NCBI RefSeq assembly: GCF_008831285.2
Contig: NW_022205133.1
Span: 1-43,038, forward strand
Direction of reading: 5' to 3'
Source: Nymphaea colorata
Lineage: Eukaryota > Streptophyta > Magnoliopsida > Nymphaeales > Nymphaeaceae
Length of the DNA: 43,038 nt
Below are positions 33,574-43,038 of this stretch, piece by piece. Below the pieces are notes generated by a model, which worked only from the letters and a program-made list of their open reading frames with translations, was not told the origin of the DNA and did not search any database. Position 1 is the first letter of the stretch; every line of letters begins with the position of its first letter. A program made the translations under genes and the position numbers.

Positions 33574-35579
33574 TCACCTCGTGATCACCATTTCCCACCA
33601 CTCGGGTCGCTTGTTCGTCGGCTTGCTCATCACGATGTTCAGGTACTTCTCAATACCGTTCCCGTTGGGGTCTGCGAATGGAGAACCGATGATCTCGTCG
33701 TCGGTAGAGATCACCTTGAGCACGTCGAGGCTGTGGGCTGCCAGCAGGTGGGTCTGCTCGAGATGAGGCTTTCGATGAGGGGGTGCTGCTTGAGGTCGAC
33801 AAACTCGTCCTTGCGGTAGATGGTGAGCAGCCACAGGCGAGTAGAGGTCTCCAGGATGTGCTTGTTGGTTGGTTTTTGCACTGGGAGATGGCTTCCAGCA
33901 GGGTGGTGAGGATGGAGAGGTCGCCGTAGGTCAGAGCCACCTCTCTGCCCAAGTAAACTTGAGAGTTGTTCCAGATGTCCATCAGAGCGAGTCCCTTTTG
34001 CTTCAGCTCCAGCATATGTAAGCCTGTTTCCTATATCTTGCGTAGCAGTTTGTACTGCAAGAACTTTAGGCCTTCCTTGAGGCATTTCAGAGACTCTTTG
34101 TTGAAGGCGATGAGGTCACTTGGAGGCTAATTTAGAAGCTATTTACGTCTTCAACGAACTTAAGGAGTCGTTGTTAGTCTTCTTGCCCTTCTGGAGAATC
34201 TTCTGGACTTCCTCAAGCACGTACTTGGTGGTTTGCTGGATAAGGACGTGGTTGTCGCCTTCCCAAGTCAGGTTGATGTCATTGTCATTATAGAGAGTGC
34301 CTAGCTTGCTGTAGCTGCTGAAACCGTTTCCTCCCAGCATTTCTCTGCACTACCTTGCGCAAGTAGCTGCGAACCAACTGGTCTTGGCTTTCATCACTGA
34401 AGAAATAGCGTGCAACTTTTCAATGACTGGGTGAGAAGGCTCCAAGATGTTCTTTTGGTTTTGGTCCCACTCGAAGCAGTACTTCATGGCGGCGGTATAA
34501 TAGACTAAGGATTGAGCTAGAAGGGGCATCATTCTTCTTTTGGTGAGAGGATAATCGAACAGCAGAGTCTCTTCCTTATTTTTTCCTTGTCTGAACTGGC
34601 GGCGTTCAGTAGTATAGCGGATTCCAATAGTGACTGCCTGTGTCGCAATGGCACAGCAGTTGGTAGAAATCATGTAACGTCCTCCTGATAGGGCAGCCAA
34701 GTGCAGTCCGAACCTTTTATCGTCGTTTTCGATGATGCTCCTAAACTTGCCGTTTTCATCCACTCCGGAAATCCTATCCAACTGGTTATCCTTGGGAATT
34801 CTAACCTTATCCAACAAAATGAATCCATTATCGATACCGTTGAGGCCAGATTTAGGCCCACAGTCTCCGATCAGTACGCCGGGAGCAATTTATGAGTCTG
34901 AGGATCTCTAATCGGGACGACGTAGCATGCACGCCATGGCACTTGCCGTCGATGTAGAGCTGTGCCCAAATGACTGACATGTTGGCTGTATGTGCTGCTC
35001 CTCCAATCCAAAACTTCATGGCTAAGTGGTATGGAAGTTACCTTCTTTGGAGGGAGAATTCATTACAAATTCTTTGGTTTGGTGATCATAGTGGGCTTCA
35101 GTTAGGATCCCCTTGACGTTCGATCCGTGCGTAAGTTCGGTAAGTCCGAAACATCCGATATCGTTCATATCGTAAGCCCTCTTAAGCAAAGCCTTATGCT
35201 TTTCAGTTCCAAGCAAACTGATTACCTTTGAGTAAAGGTAGTAGTGCACACCTGATCTAACAGCAAACCCTAAATCATAGAAGACAAATGCATTGGCATA
35301 GAGAGTGGTTGGGTTGGGATCAGCATCAACCTGTTCATAAGTCCGATGATAATTTTTCCTTCCGGCTATCACATTCTTGAGTGTCTTGTGCCTGACCTAT
35401 TCCTTGCTGTCTTCGGTGATGTGGTAATGTCTGAGCATGTTATTCTTGCGTAAAACCTCAAAGCCAATATCACGTTCGGCATAGTTGGGACCAAACACTA
35501 CTCTCTTCAACTCATCCACATCCAAATTACCATTTGATCCTGATATAAGTTGCTGTTCAAGACTAAGCAATCTGTTCAT
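33574..35579 (-). CDS. ACOX: Peroxisomal acyl-CoA oxidase
   Basis: About 655 aa. FAD enzyme catalysing the first step of peroxisomal fatty-acid beta-oxidation, making H2O2. Family blocks: [136 protein letters not shown] 20-nt intron at 35022-35041 (GTAACTTCCATACCACTTAG) fuses SPSKE to AMKFWIGG exactly as expected; a second is likely at 34127-34146. The TAG before CREMLGG aligns with Glu or Val of homologues. Shortfalls at 34881-34883 (GGG), 33873-33877 (T run) and others are needed. The C-terminus EWWEMVITR lacks an SKL-type peroxisomal signal, so import may be by another route. Confidence 0.9.
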
Positions 35580-35656
35580 CCTTTTATATCGATTGACGTC
35601 AATATTTTATTAATCAACAAGTCATAAGTCATAAATGCCTCAAATCAATATCGTAA

Positions 35657-36454
35657 TCATGATTGGCTCGCTTCTCCCGTAGATTGTCTCCTGTATTCGT
35701 TGCATCCATTTTTGTCAAGCATAGTCGGGTTCGTAGCTTCATTTGTATGGATGGCTTTTTGATTGATCTTTGGAGGAGATAAGCAAAGATAATAATTATC
35801 CCACTCAAAATACCATGACAGAACCCATAGGAGACCGATAGTAACTGTATTCCACTCAACAATCACCACGTATTTATCACCCTTGCCCTCCAGCTCTTCC
35901 TCCTAGCTCACCAAAATGAGATAAGTAATGCAGTAGCCCAAACGCAAGCAAAACACTGTCAAGAATTGCTTCAATCTCAAACTGCCAAGCCCGATGGATC
36001 TAGTATCATACTCGTGGAGCTCAGTGAGGAAGATGGTGATGGTGACTATGGCGATGATGAGAACAAGGAAAAAGATGACTGCGCAAGGACTGTGGAGAGG
36101 CCCTGTGCTCTTTCCGTCTATTGTGCCGATCGTGATGCCGTAGAGCAGGATGGAAAACTATGCTAGATAGTAAAGTGGTTTTGAGAGCTTCTTTTGGAAG
36201 CCAGCTTCGTCGGCAGCCTTGTGCACCCACTTGAAAATGAGGAAGAAGATAAGGGCGAGCATGGAAGAAGCGATGAGCATGTAGTAGCGGAAGAATATAT
36301 CTTGGGGTAATGGCAGGCGGTTTGAGTTATGGTGGCTGCGGGGTAGGCTTCTCCTCTTTGTTCTTCACTGCCATGTAGTAGCAGTAAAAGGAGTCAGAAT
36401 GATGAAAGGCACGTAGGCTGCGATCAGCTTGCCAGCGTTTATCTTCCCCAGCAT
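35657..36454 (-). CDS. Multi-TM protein, possibly Frag1/DRAM/Sfk1 type
   Basis: About 255 aa with five or six hydrophobic helices: KLIAAYVPFIILTPF, YYMLIASSMLALIFFLIF, YLAEFSILLYGITIGTI, CAVIFFLVLIIAIVTITIFL, LRLGYCITYLILV, IVEWNTVTIGLLWVLSWYFE. The spacing LPLPQDIFFRYYM and the late VEWNTVTIGLLWVLSWYFEW recall the Frag1/DRAM/Sfk1 family (PQxxIFR and LEWxxxxxxxxYxxSF). A frame change at 36340-36390 could be an 18-21-nt GTGAAG...AG intron. I used TGA 35657-35659 as the stop; an alternative frame ends at 35629. Members act in autophagy or lipid/GPI remodelling of membranes. Membrane topology is clear; family assignment is tentative. Confidence 0.6.
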
Positions 36455-36546
36455 AGGATTATTAATTAGTTCACAATATAATTCAAGTAGATAAATATCC
36501 TTCAACCAAATTTGCAAAGATTTGGTTCATGTATGAATATAGGCAA

Positions 36547-37305
36547 TCAGCAACAACACTTCCACCATTTATTCTGCTCCACTTCTCTCCGTTTCTTCAA
36601 TTTGCAGCCAACGCAAGTGTACTCTTTAAAGTTCTCGAAATTGGATATGCTTTCGAGAGGAATGGATCGCTTTCTGTTGAGACATGTGCAGCACATCATT
36701 TCGATAGGACTTAATGTCCTTTTCACACACTTTGGGCATACATCTGGCGTGTCCAAGATATCCTGCTTGAAGCATTAGTGATGAAAGTAGTGGCCACATG
36801 CAGTTCTAATCGATGTGTTTGGATCATCACACTTTCCACAAGCATGAGTGACGAATACTTTGAACTAAGATTTCATCGATATGGAGTCGTCCTCGCCATC
36901 CTCTTTTGAATTTTACTTTATATCTTTCTATTTGTTGGCCTACGGGGCATCTTGGCTGTCAAATATCTCCTGATTGTAGATGTCCTCCAAGGTGATATCA
37001 GCTTTCTTTTTATGCTAGCTTCCAAACCTATACTTGCAGTATATGTAGCACAAGATTTGGGCAGCGATTGCGGCTGCTGCCCCTATTGATATACCAATCA
37101 TCAAGCCTTAATCATTTACACATTGGCTGTCTGAATTCAGCTTGAATCCTGAGTAACAGTTGAAGCACTTCTCGTATATTGTGCCCACGTTATCGCTGAT
37201 GTAGGTATCGCAAGTTTCGCAATTCTAATCTTGGCAGCTGAAGGAGCAAAGGATCAACGCGGCAAAGATGAGTAAAGATGAAGAGAAGGTATTAACTTTC
37301 ATCAT
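36547..37305 (-). CDS. Membrane-anchored RING finger protein
   Basis: 252 aa in one clean frame. Order: signal peptide (MMKVNTFSSSLLIFAALILC), short cysteine-rich ectodomain (CETCDTYISDNVGTIYEKCF, CYSGFKLNSDSQC), one TM helix (GLMIGISIGAAAAIAAQILC), an acidic cytosolic linker, and a RING-like finger HACGKCDDPNTSIRTACGHYFHHECFKQDI...VCPKC, followed by more CxxC pairs ending WWKCCC. The TAA in FHH-TAA-CF falls on the Glu typical of RING-H2 (FHxEC). The ectodomain resembles ciliate furin-like or leucine-free Cys-rich repeats. Probably a type I membrane E3 ligase. Nine or so UAR codons are all compatible with Glu. Its ATG overlaps the likely stop of the upstream TLDc gene. Confidence 0.85.
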
Positions 37306-39311
37306 CAATTTAATAATTAAACATAACTCTCAGTAACTACCAGAGGAGAAATGGCTAGAATTAAATATGGAAATAAATCACTGAAATCAACTTGGTAGAT
37401 CTAGTAGCCCAACAAGCCCACTTCTCGTTATTTTAACCGAACAAAACATCCACTTTGAAGCTCTCGCAGTTGAAGAATCCGTTTGATATGCCAAAGTTAC
37501 TAAAGATTCTATTTTACAGCGACCGGATGCGTAGCTCTGAGTTACCGAAGATGATGTAGTAGTCATCGTAGGTGATAGACTTTTTGCCTTTATAGCAAAT
37601 GAATCTTTTTCTGTTGGTGAGAGATAGGATGAATCCAGCATCGGTGACATTTGATTTGGGCAGGAAGGGACTTTCGCTGAAGGCTGCTAGGTGGTAGCCG
37701 TTACTCAAACCAACTATCAAGACGATATTCTCATAGCCGTCGACGTAATTATGAAAGTTTATCTTATTGAGGGGATCATACTTGTAGAGCAGTTTGGACT
37801 TTCTCATTGTCCGATTAGTAAATGATTAGATCTCAGACACAAGGAACTATTTATGTGCAAAATATTCTTCTAAGACATTTCCGTTAAATATGCTGCCCAT
37901 CATTAATTTTTTCAGAGCGTTTTTGTTTTCCTAGTAAGACATTTTCATTTACTCTTTTTCTCTTAAGCAGATTTAGTATTTTTCTCTTATTTATGCTATT
38001 CTGGCCTCGTATCTTTATTTTAGAATCCTGTCGAGTCTTTTTGATCGTTGGTAAGCTTTTATATTTGTTTCCTTTGGTCCAAGCATTACTTCTAGCCTTT
38101 TAAACTTTTTAGAAAGTAGCTAGAATTGATTCCTTTAGATCTATTTAAGCAATCCTCTTATTTAGTGAGTTAATATTGAAAGTTAATTCTAGTTATTTTC
38201 TCAAAGCTTATAAATCTTTTTCGTACTTTTCTTTCTTTAGACTAGATTCTTGGGCAATTATCTCTATGCTTGCAATTATAGATTTATCTTTTACCTTTTC
38301 AGCTCACTTTCGGATAATTTCTGGTTTAGCAATCCTATTTTGGCAAGCAATCCATCATTCTATCTTTTAAGCTTAGTTTTTGAGCTTTAACTTATCATTA
38401 TCTGCTTGCAGCTATTAGATTTCGCTTTATGAGCGTCGCCATCATTCATTTATAAGGTCAAAAGGACTATCTTGGCTTAAAGATTTTATATCTTTTCCAG
38501 AAGTTCCCTTTCCCTCTGTTTTTAGAAGGATCCTGAGCTCCTTTTGTATTCTTAATTTTCCTTCAAGTAAACCTACCTTGTTATCTTTCAGTATTCAGTA
38601 GTTTTTATTTATCGTTGAGCTTCTTCTACAGTGCTGCTATTTTTTCCTTATTGATCTGTTTTATTTCTTGATGATTTCAAGTTCCCACTGGTGGAATTTT
38701 TAGGATTCGGCTCTATTGGATACTTCAGTCTATTCGTACCTGCTGTCCTTAGTATCCTTCGTGGACAGCATCTTATCCTCCTAGGTCTTCATTTCCATCA
38801 TTGGTTTCCTGCTCTTGCTAGGTTTTGAAGAGTTCATAATTTAAGGTTTGTAGTGGCACATCAATCTTACCCATTCTTTGCAAACCTAATCCTTCTGGAA
38901 TTTAATTTGATAGGAAAAATGTTCACCCTTATCCAGGTACTCAATCAATATTTTTTTGCAGTCAATTTGTTTAAGTTTTTTGCAAGTGAAGCCGGTTTGA
39001 CTGACGAAATTAGTATTTTCGAACTCCAAATTTTTGGATTTTGTCTTCATGAAAAAGAAGTTGAGATTGCTGTCTTCAAATTGGCAATAACAACAATATA
39101 CCTTCCTCATAGTCCAACATTTTTAGATTTCCCTAGCATTATTGATAATAGTAGATGCAGTGGTTGACTTCATACTTCCTGATGATACCGGAATCGAAAT
39201 CATTGCTAAATTTATATCTCAGACCAACATCTGCCTCCCTCTTGTTCCTCTCATTTCCTTCATCATAAATGATCCAATATTATAATTGTACTTTTTACTC
39301 TAACGATACAT
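37305..39311 (-). CDS. TLDc-domain coiled-coil protein (copy A)
   Basis: About 660 aa. The N-terminus is Cys/His-bearing (KYEVNHCIYYYQECEG, YCCYCQFEDSNLNFFFMKTK). A long Lys/Glu coiled coil follows, AT-rich and full of UAR codons. The C-terminal TLDc-like domain reads LMMGSIFNGNVLEEYFAHKE, KLLYKYDPLNKINFHNYVDG, YENIVLIVGLSNGYHLAAFS, DAGFILSLTNRKRFICYKGK, SITYDDYYIIFGNSELRIRS and FSNFGISNGFFNCESF. Several frame changes occur in the coil (AAA at 38665-38680; a possible 16-nt GTAGGT...TTGAAG intron) and near 37430. Start ATG 39311 and stop TGA 37305-37307 are approximate. TLDc proteins act in oxidative-stress resistance and V-ATPase regulation, but this architecture is a ciliate lineage type of unknown function. 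Copy B lies directly upstream. Confidence 0.68.
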
Positions 39312-39449
39312 ACCCACAATCAGCCTTCATCCGCCACAACACCACCATTCCTCAAATGGAACAATCCCTATCACCTATAATCAATATCACCGTCATATTG
39401 CGTCGTTACTCTCATATCCAAATATTTAGAGGGAAGATGGGATGGCGCC

Positions 39450-41918
39450 TCAAAAATCATTAAAGATGATCTGGTAGATCTCGTAAGATTAGATCTCGAC
39501 TTCTCGATCGTGGATGCCTCCTCCCAAAAGAACTGTCACTTTCTCGCCTTTGCAATTGTAATATCCGTTGTTGATGGCGAAATTCGAAAATACCTTGCTC
39601 TCCAATGATTTAGCCGGATTTAGGAATTGCCGAAGATTAAGTAATATTCGTCGTAGGTGATGGCTCTCCTGTTCGCCTCCAACGGGAAGAAACACTTCTT
39701 ATTGGTCAATGACATGATTATTCCGTCTTTTTCCGAGGGTTTTTTGGGAGCAAAAGCACCTTAGGTGAAGCCTCCAAGGAACATGCCACTTTGGGTCTTG
39801 ATGATGACGACTAGGTTGATGAGGTTATCGACGTATTGGTGGAAATTAACCTTGCTTAAAGGGTCATAACAGTAGACAAGTCTTGTCCTTTTAATACGCA
39901 TGTTCATGCGAGTCTCGATGGCTTAGGTGAGGAATTTTTTGTGATGGGGTAATCTGCTAATAATAGATGCTGATAAAGGCATTATTCTGTCTTCATCGAT
40001 ATTTCCTTCATTTATCAGGCTGATTGACTCAATCTTACTTCTCAATTGTCTGTTTTATTGCTAAAGAGCCTTGATTGTGAGATTTACCTCTTCAGATCTT
40101 TGCTTGAGCATTGAAGAGATGAACTGGTTAATTCAGATATTCTCTTTTCTCTGATATTTAGTTACTTTTCAAGCTATTTAATCTTTCTTATGATGACTTA
40201 AGTTTGGAAGTGATAGCTTTATCTATTACTGTAATTATTTAATCTATGAGTATAGTGCCTTTATTCGCTTGTAAAGCTTGGTCGCACTTTAGATTTGATT
40301 CTCATCAAGCATTTGGTTTAATTTATCAACAGTATTTGTAAGTTCTTAGATTTCTTCTTTCATCGACTTAATCCTATTTCGTATCGCTATTTATCATCAC
40401 TTTTCAATCTACTCTGTGCCTGCCTCTCATTTTGCAAAGCAATAAACCTTTCTTCAGCTTTTTTACTTATTCTTTCAATACTAAACATTTTTGATTTTCT
40501 ATTGTTAGTTTTTTATTCAGTTAATCAATTTAACGACTTTTTTCTGAGATTACTTGAGCTTGATTGCCTACATTTTTATCTTTTTATATGATTTTTCTTC
40601 TGAGTTCTTCATTCTCTGCTGCTATCTTCTAAAATTTTTATGCTCTCAAGTTAGTATCTTCAGCAGCTGAATTTAGGCCTATCTATTGCGAAGTAATTCT
40701 TAAAGTTGGCTTATCTTGCTAGTTGTGCCTGCTAGCTGCTAATTATATGACTTTTGCTAGCTAATTATGCTTTTGCATTCGATGCCTATCCTTTTTGAGA
40801 TTGAAGAGTTGCCAAACTTATTCATATCTTTTGACTAAATTCTATGTTAGGCCTATTTAAGATCAAGAGCTATTTGTAGGGACGACCTTGCTTAAGCTTC
40901 TTCTTGAATTTCTTTAATTGCTCATTCTTACTTTTCTTAGTTATTAATTTTCTTTCTTTAATTTAAATAATCTTATGCAGTCTTGTGATAGTTAAATTTG
41001 ATAGAATTTCTCTCTCAATATCTTGATATTTTTTTTTGATATTAATATTTCTTTTAGCTTCAATATTTCTTCCTCTTCTATTGAACAGATTTGCAAATTG
41101 TTTTTTTATTATCTCAATCTACGATTCTATTTGTTAGATTATTCAGGAGACTGTTAATGTTTTTCTGCATTTTATATTTCATTTATTTTACGAATATTTT
41201 TGTTTATATTTTTTATTAATCTATCAATATTCTTTTTTTCTGATTTGAAACTTGGTCCTGTGTTTTAATCATTTTATCCTCTTTATTTCAGCATCCTTTT
41301 TTACCTTCTTGATAAAAGATAATTAGCGTGCTCCTTTTTTATGATTAGTTCTCTCTTCTTAATTTTGTATCTCCATTGTCCTTAATACCCATACTGATAT
41401 TACTTCAATATCGTATTTTCATAGACAACTACTATAATTTTGCCTTTAAATTATGAATCTAATATGATTTGGCTTTAATGAGCTCTTATGTTATTAATTT
41501 CGCAAATTTATCTCTTTGGCTGATCAAAATGACTTTTTAAGTTTATTTATTGATGGATTTAATTAAAATAGTTGTTTTCAAACTTACCACTGTTATGTTT
41601 CTATATTCTCGAATAGGACATCTTTCCTATCTTTTATCGAGACTAGTTTAACCTAACTGATTCACGCTTTTTTAAAGGATTGATACTAACCTAAAACTTC
41701 TTTGCGAACCTTTGCTATTACAAGTTTTTCATCATTTCCGCTTGAGTATTATTGCTATCCTTTAAAGCCTTCCCCGTGAATTGAGATTTGTTCCATGTGC
41801 CACAGTTTGCTGGCTCCCTTGAGTATGTGAACCAGAAACGCTGGCTTGCTGCTTGGATTTGATGTCCGAGAGATCGCATAAGTAGATTTAGTTACACCTA
41901 TTCCAGCTTACCACTCAT
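39450..41918 (-). CDS. TLDc-domain coiled-coil protein (copy B)
   Basis: About 800 aa. The C-terminus is clear: MLKQRSEEVNLTIKALEQEN, KIESISLINEGNIDEDRIMP, SRLPHHKKFLTEAIETRMNM, RTRLVYCYDPLSKVNFHQYV, GMFLGGFTEGAFAPKKPSEK, IIMSLTNKKCFFPLEANRRA, ITYDEYYLIFGNS, FSNFAINNGYYNCKGEKVTV and SYEIYQIIFNDF, then TGA 39450-39452. It aligns block by block with copy A. Upstream, 40.1-41.9 kb is AT-rich and reads as a UAR-dense coiled coil with several unresolved one-base changes. The probable start is ATG 41918 (MSGKLE), with a Gln/Ser-rich segment (KSKQQASVSGSHTQGSQQTV) nearby. The domain call is good; the exact N-terminal exon structure is not resolved. Confidence 0.62.
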
Positions 41919-41968
41919 TGTTTTGATTTGAACAGGTGGATGTTAATTATTATTTTGAGTAATAAGTA

Positions 41969-42859
41969 TCAATCATCTAAGATTTCAATCAGGTTGTCCT
42001 CATCTATCTCTGGCCTCTCCCGCTACATGTACAAAAAGAAATGCTCCCTGTGCTTCTGCTTTAACGCCTATAGCTCTTCCCAAAATGACCCACTTCCTCC
42101 TTTTTCATACTGAATGCAGGGCCATTGAACTGTCCATTTTGGTCAATTTTATCCACTCCAGCTCACTCCATACTCTCCCTCTCGCGAAAGCAGTTCTTAC
42201 TCGCTGCTAGCCGCCCTCGTTGTTTTATGTGGGTCCAAGTATCCTACCTTGTTATCGGCAGTCTGTAGGAATAAGTGAGCATGCTTAGGGGTGCCGCCCA
42301 GTGCGCACAAGAAGAATTTAGTACGCATGAGTCCCTCAAGGACTGGCAGATAGATGCTTCAGGCTCATCCAATCCGATACGCACCATTATCATCACCAAC
42401 AGTTTAGGCCGGTCAGTGGGAATCTATGCCAAGAAGATTGAATTGTCAAGGAAAATCTTAGTAGTCACGTGGGGTAATTCTGGTCCATAAGTTACTTGAT
42501 GATGAAACCCATCTCGCATGGGTTGTACCATTCGTATTTCTGCTTTTTTGGATAGAGTTTAGCCGAGATCTGCGTGAAGACCTGTATAGAGAAAGGCAGA
42601 TCTGAGTTATCCCAGAAGAGCGTGAGTATAGTACGAGGGGCATTTGTTCAGAGTGGTAGAGAAAGTGGGCGAGAGCCATCTGCCCCACCCTTAGCATGCA
42701 TCCCCACCCACTATCACTGTCATAGTAAGTGGTCGGTAGGCGCTTCTCAATGTGCGATTTGTATGTGAAAAGGATGTATCGTTCCTGCGAGGACTATTTC
42801 ATATAATAACTATCCCCAAGATAACGAATCCTGCTCTCTTCATCACTGGTGGGTATCAT
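41969..42859 (-). CDS. ATG4: ATG4 autophagy cysteine protease
   Basis: About 298 aa. ATG4 processes and delipidates ATG8. Visible: RIRYLGDSYY and RYILFTYKSHIEK (N-terminal WLLGKxY and FTYR region), catalytic Cys box DSGWGCMLRVGQMALAHFL, WYNPCEMGFIIKELM (WYGPxxVAxVL), PKLLVMIMVRIGLDE, ALGGTPKHAHLFLQTADNKV and GYLDPHKTT with catalytic Asp and His. Then KMDSSMALAFSMKKEEVGHF (LDPSxAxGF) and the acidic tail DNLIEILDD, like the FEIL LIR motif of human ATG4B. Shortfalls are needed at 42637-42640 (GGGG), 42471-42474 (GGGG), 42340-42341 (GG) and two or three further positions near 42060-42130. The catalytic triad is intact. It is the outermost right gene, starting about 120 bp from the telomere. Shorter than typical ATG4 (350-450 aa). 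Confidence 0.85.
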
Positions 42860-42980
42860 CTATCATTTTAGCCCATCCCCATGCCCCTTTTGGTTGATTG
42901 TGATGATATCTATCGATATTTATCTGAATAGATATCTATTTCTCCATTGTTGTATACAAAGTCGAAGGGTTTTGTGGTTG

Positions 42981-43038
42981 TTGGGGTTGGGGTTGGGGTT
43001 GGGGTTGGGGTTGGGGTTGGGTTGGGGTTGGGGTTGGG
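42981..43038. repeat. Right telomere, (TTGGGG)n
   Basis: G-rich telomere strand: six perfect TTGGGG units, one short TTGGG unit at about 43017-43021, two more TTGGGG units and a final TTGGG. The short internal unit is either a template variant or an under-called G, like other homopolymer shortfalls in this sequence. ATG4 starts only about 120 bp inside it. Confidence 0.97.

Noticed and set aside
1-43038. Tetrahymena- or Paramecium-like code (UAR = Gln)
   Set aside because: The telomere repeat fits those ciliates, but UAR falls on conserved Glu positions in several protein families, and the GC content of most genes is far above Tetrahymena's.
1-43038. Euplotes-style genome (frequent +1 shifts at AAA-TAA)
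   Set aside because: Telomeres are C4A2, not C4A4, UAR is sense, the changes are -1/+2 in type, and they occur at GGG and CCC as well as AAA.
1-43038. CRISPR arrays, insertion sequences, operons or prophage
   Set aside because: No direct-repeat arrays, transposase motifs or terminal inverted repeats were seen, and the molecule is eukaryotic.

Overview
This window is one complete, telomere-capped ciliate macronuclear chromosome of 43 kb. It starts with about ten CCCCAA units and ends with TTGGGG units, the C4A2/G4T2 repeat of oligohymenophorean ciliates. TGA is the only stop codon. TAA and TAG lie inside almost every gene, and where the protein family is conserved they fall on glutamate: QDAQ-TAA-LL in a ubiquitin protease, CY-TAA-VLGFD in a tubulin ligase, FHH-TAA-CF in a RING finger, DEV-TAA-QIF after a Walker B strand, DQ-TAG-ENKF in CFAP36. 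CAA and CAG still encode Gln. UAA/UAG = Glu is the peritrich nuclear code (translation table 30), so the likely source is a Vorticella/Epistylis/Zoothamnium/Carchesium-type peritrich. Introns are tiny; at least 14 are exactly 20 nt, usually GTA...YAG.

About 25 protein genes and one tRNA-Asp are packed with very short spacers. Left arm (0-9.2 kb): MYCBP2/RBR-like ubiquitin ligase (-), STPGR/ODF3-like protein (-), large LRR protein (+), RCC1-repeat coiled-coil protein (-). Centre-left (9.3-20 kb): tRNA-Asp (+), coiled-coil protein (+), CFAP36 (+), IQCA1/DRC11 (-), CXC/LIN54-like protein (-), bacterial-type S11 D-Ala-D-Ala carboxypeptidase (+), multi-TM tandem-PX protein (-). Centre (20-27.5 kb): two unrecognised genes (-), CFAP20 (+), ODA-docking-complex coiled coil (-), ECTFxP-repeat protein (-), cyclin (+). 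Right (27.6-36.5 kb): tubulin tyrosine ligase-like enzyme (-), ZnF-UBP ubiquitin protease (-), two unrecognised plus-strand genes, acyl-CoA oxidase (-), Frag1/DRAM-like membrane protein (-). Right arm (36.5-43 kb): membrane RING protein (-), two TLDc coiled-coil paralogues (-) in AT-rich DNA, and the autophagy protease ATG4 (-) ending next to the telomere.

The gene set is rich in ciliary and axonemal functions (STPGR, CFAP36, DRC11, CFAP20, ODA docking, TTLL) and in ubiquitin/autophagy functions (three RING-type genes, a USP, UIMs in CFAP36, ATG4), as expected of a ciliated protist. I see no operons; genes are separate units, often converging within 25-130 bp.

Caveat: besides the introns, at least 20 places need one extra base to keep a conserved protein in frame, nearly always in a short homopolymer (GGG, CCC, AAA, TTTT). 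I read these as under-called bases in a long-read assembly, though a -1/+2 translational frameshift cannot be excluded from the sequence alone. CDS spans are therefore outer limits from start to TGA.
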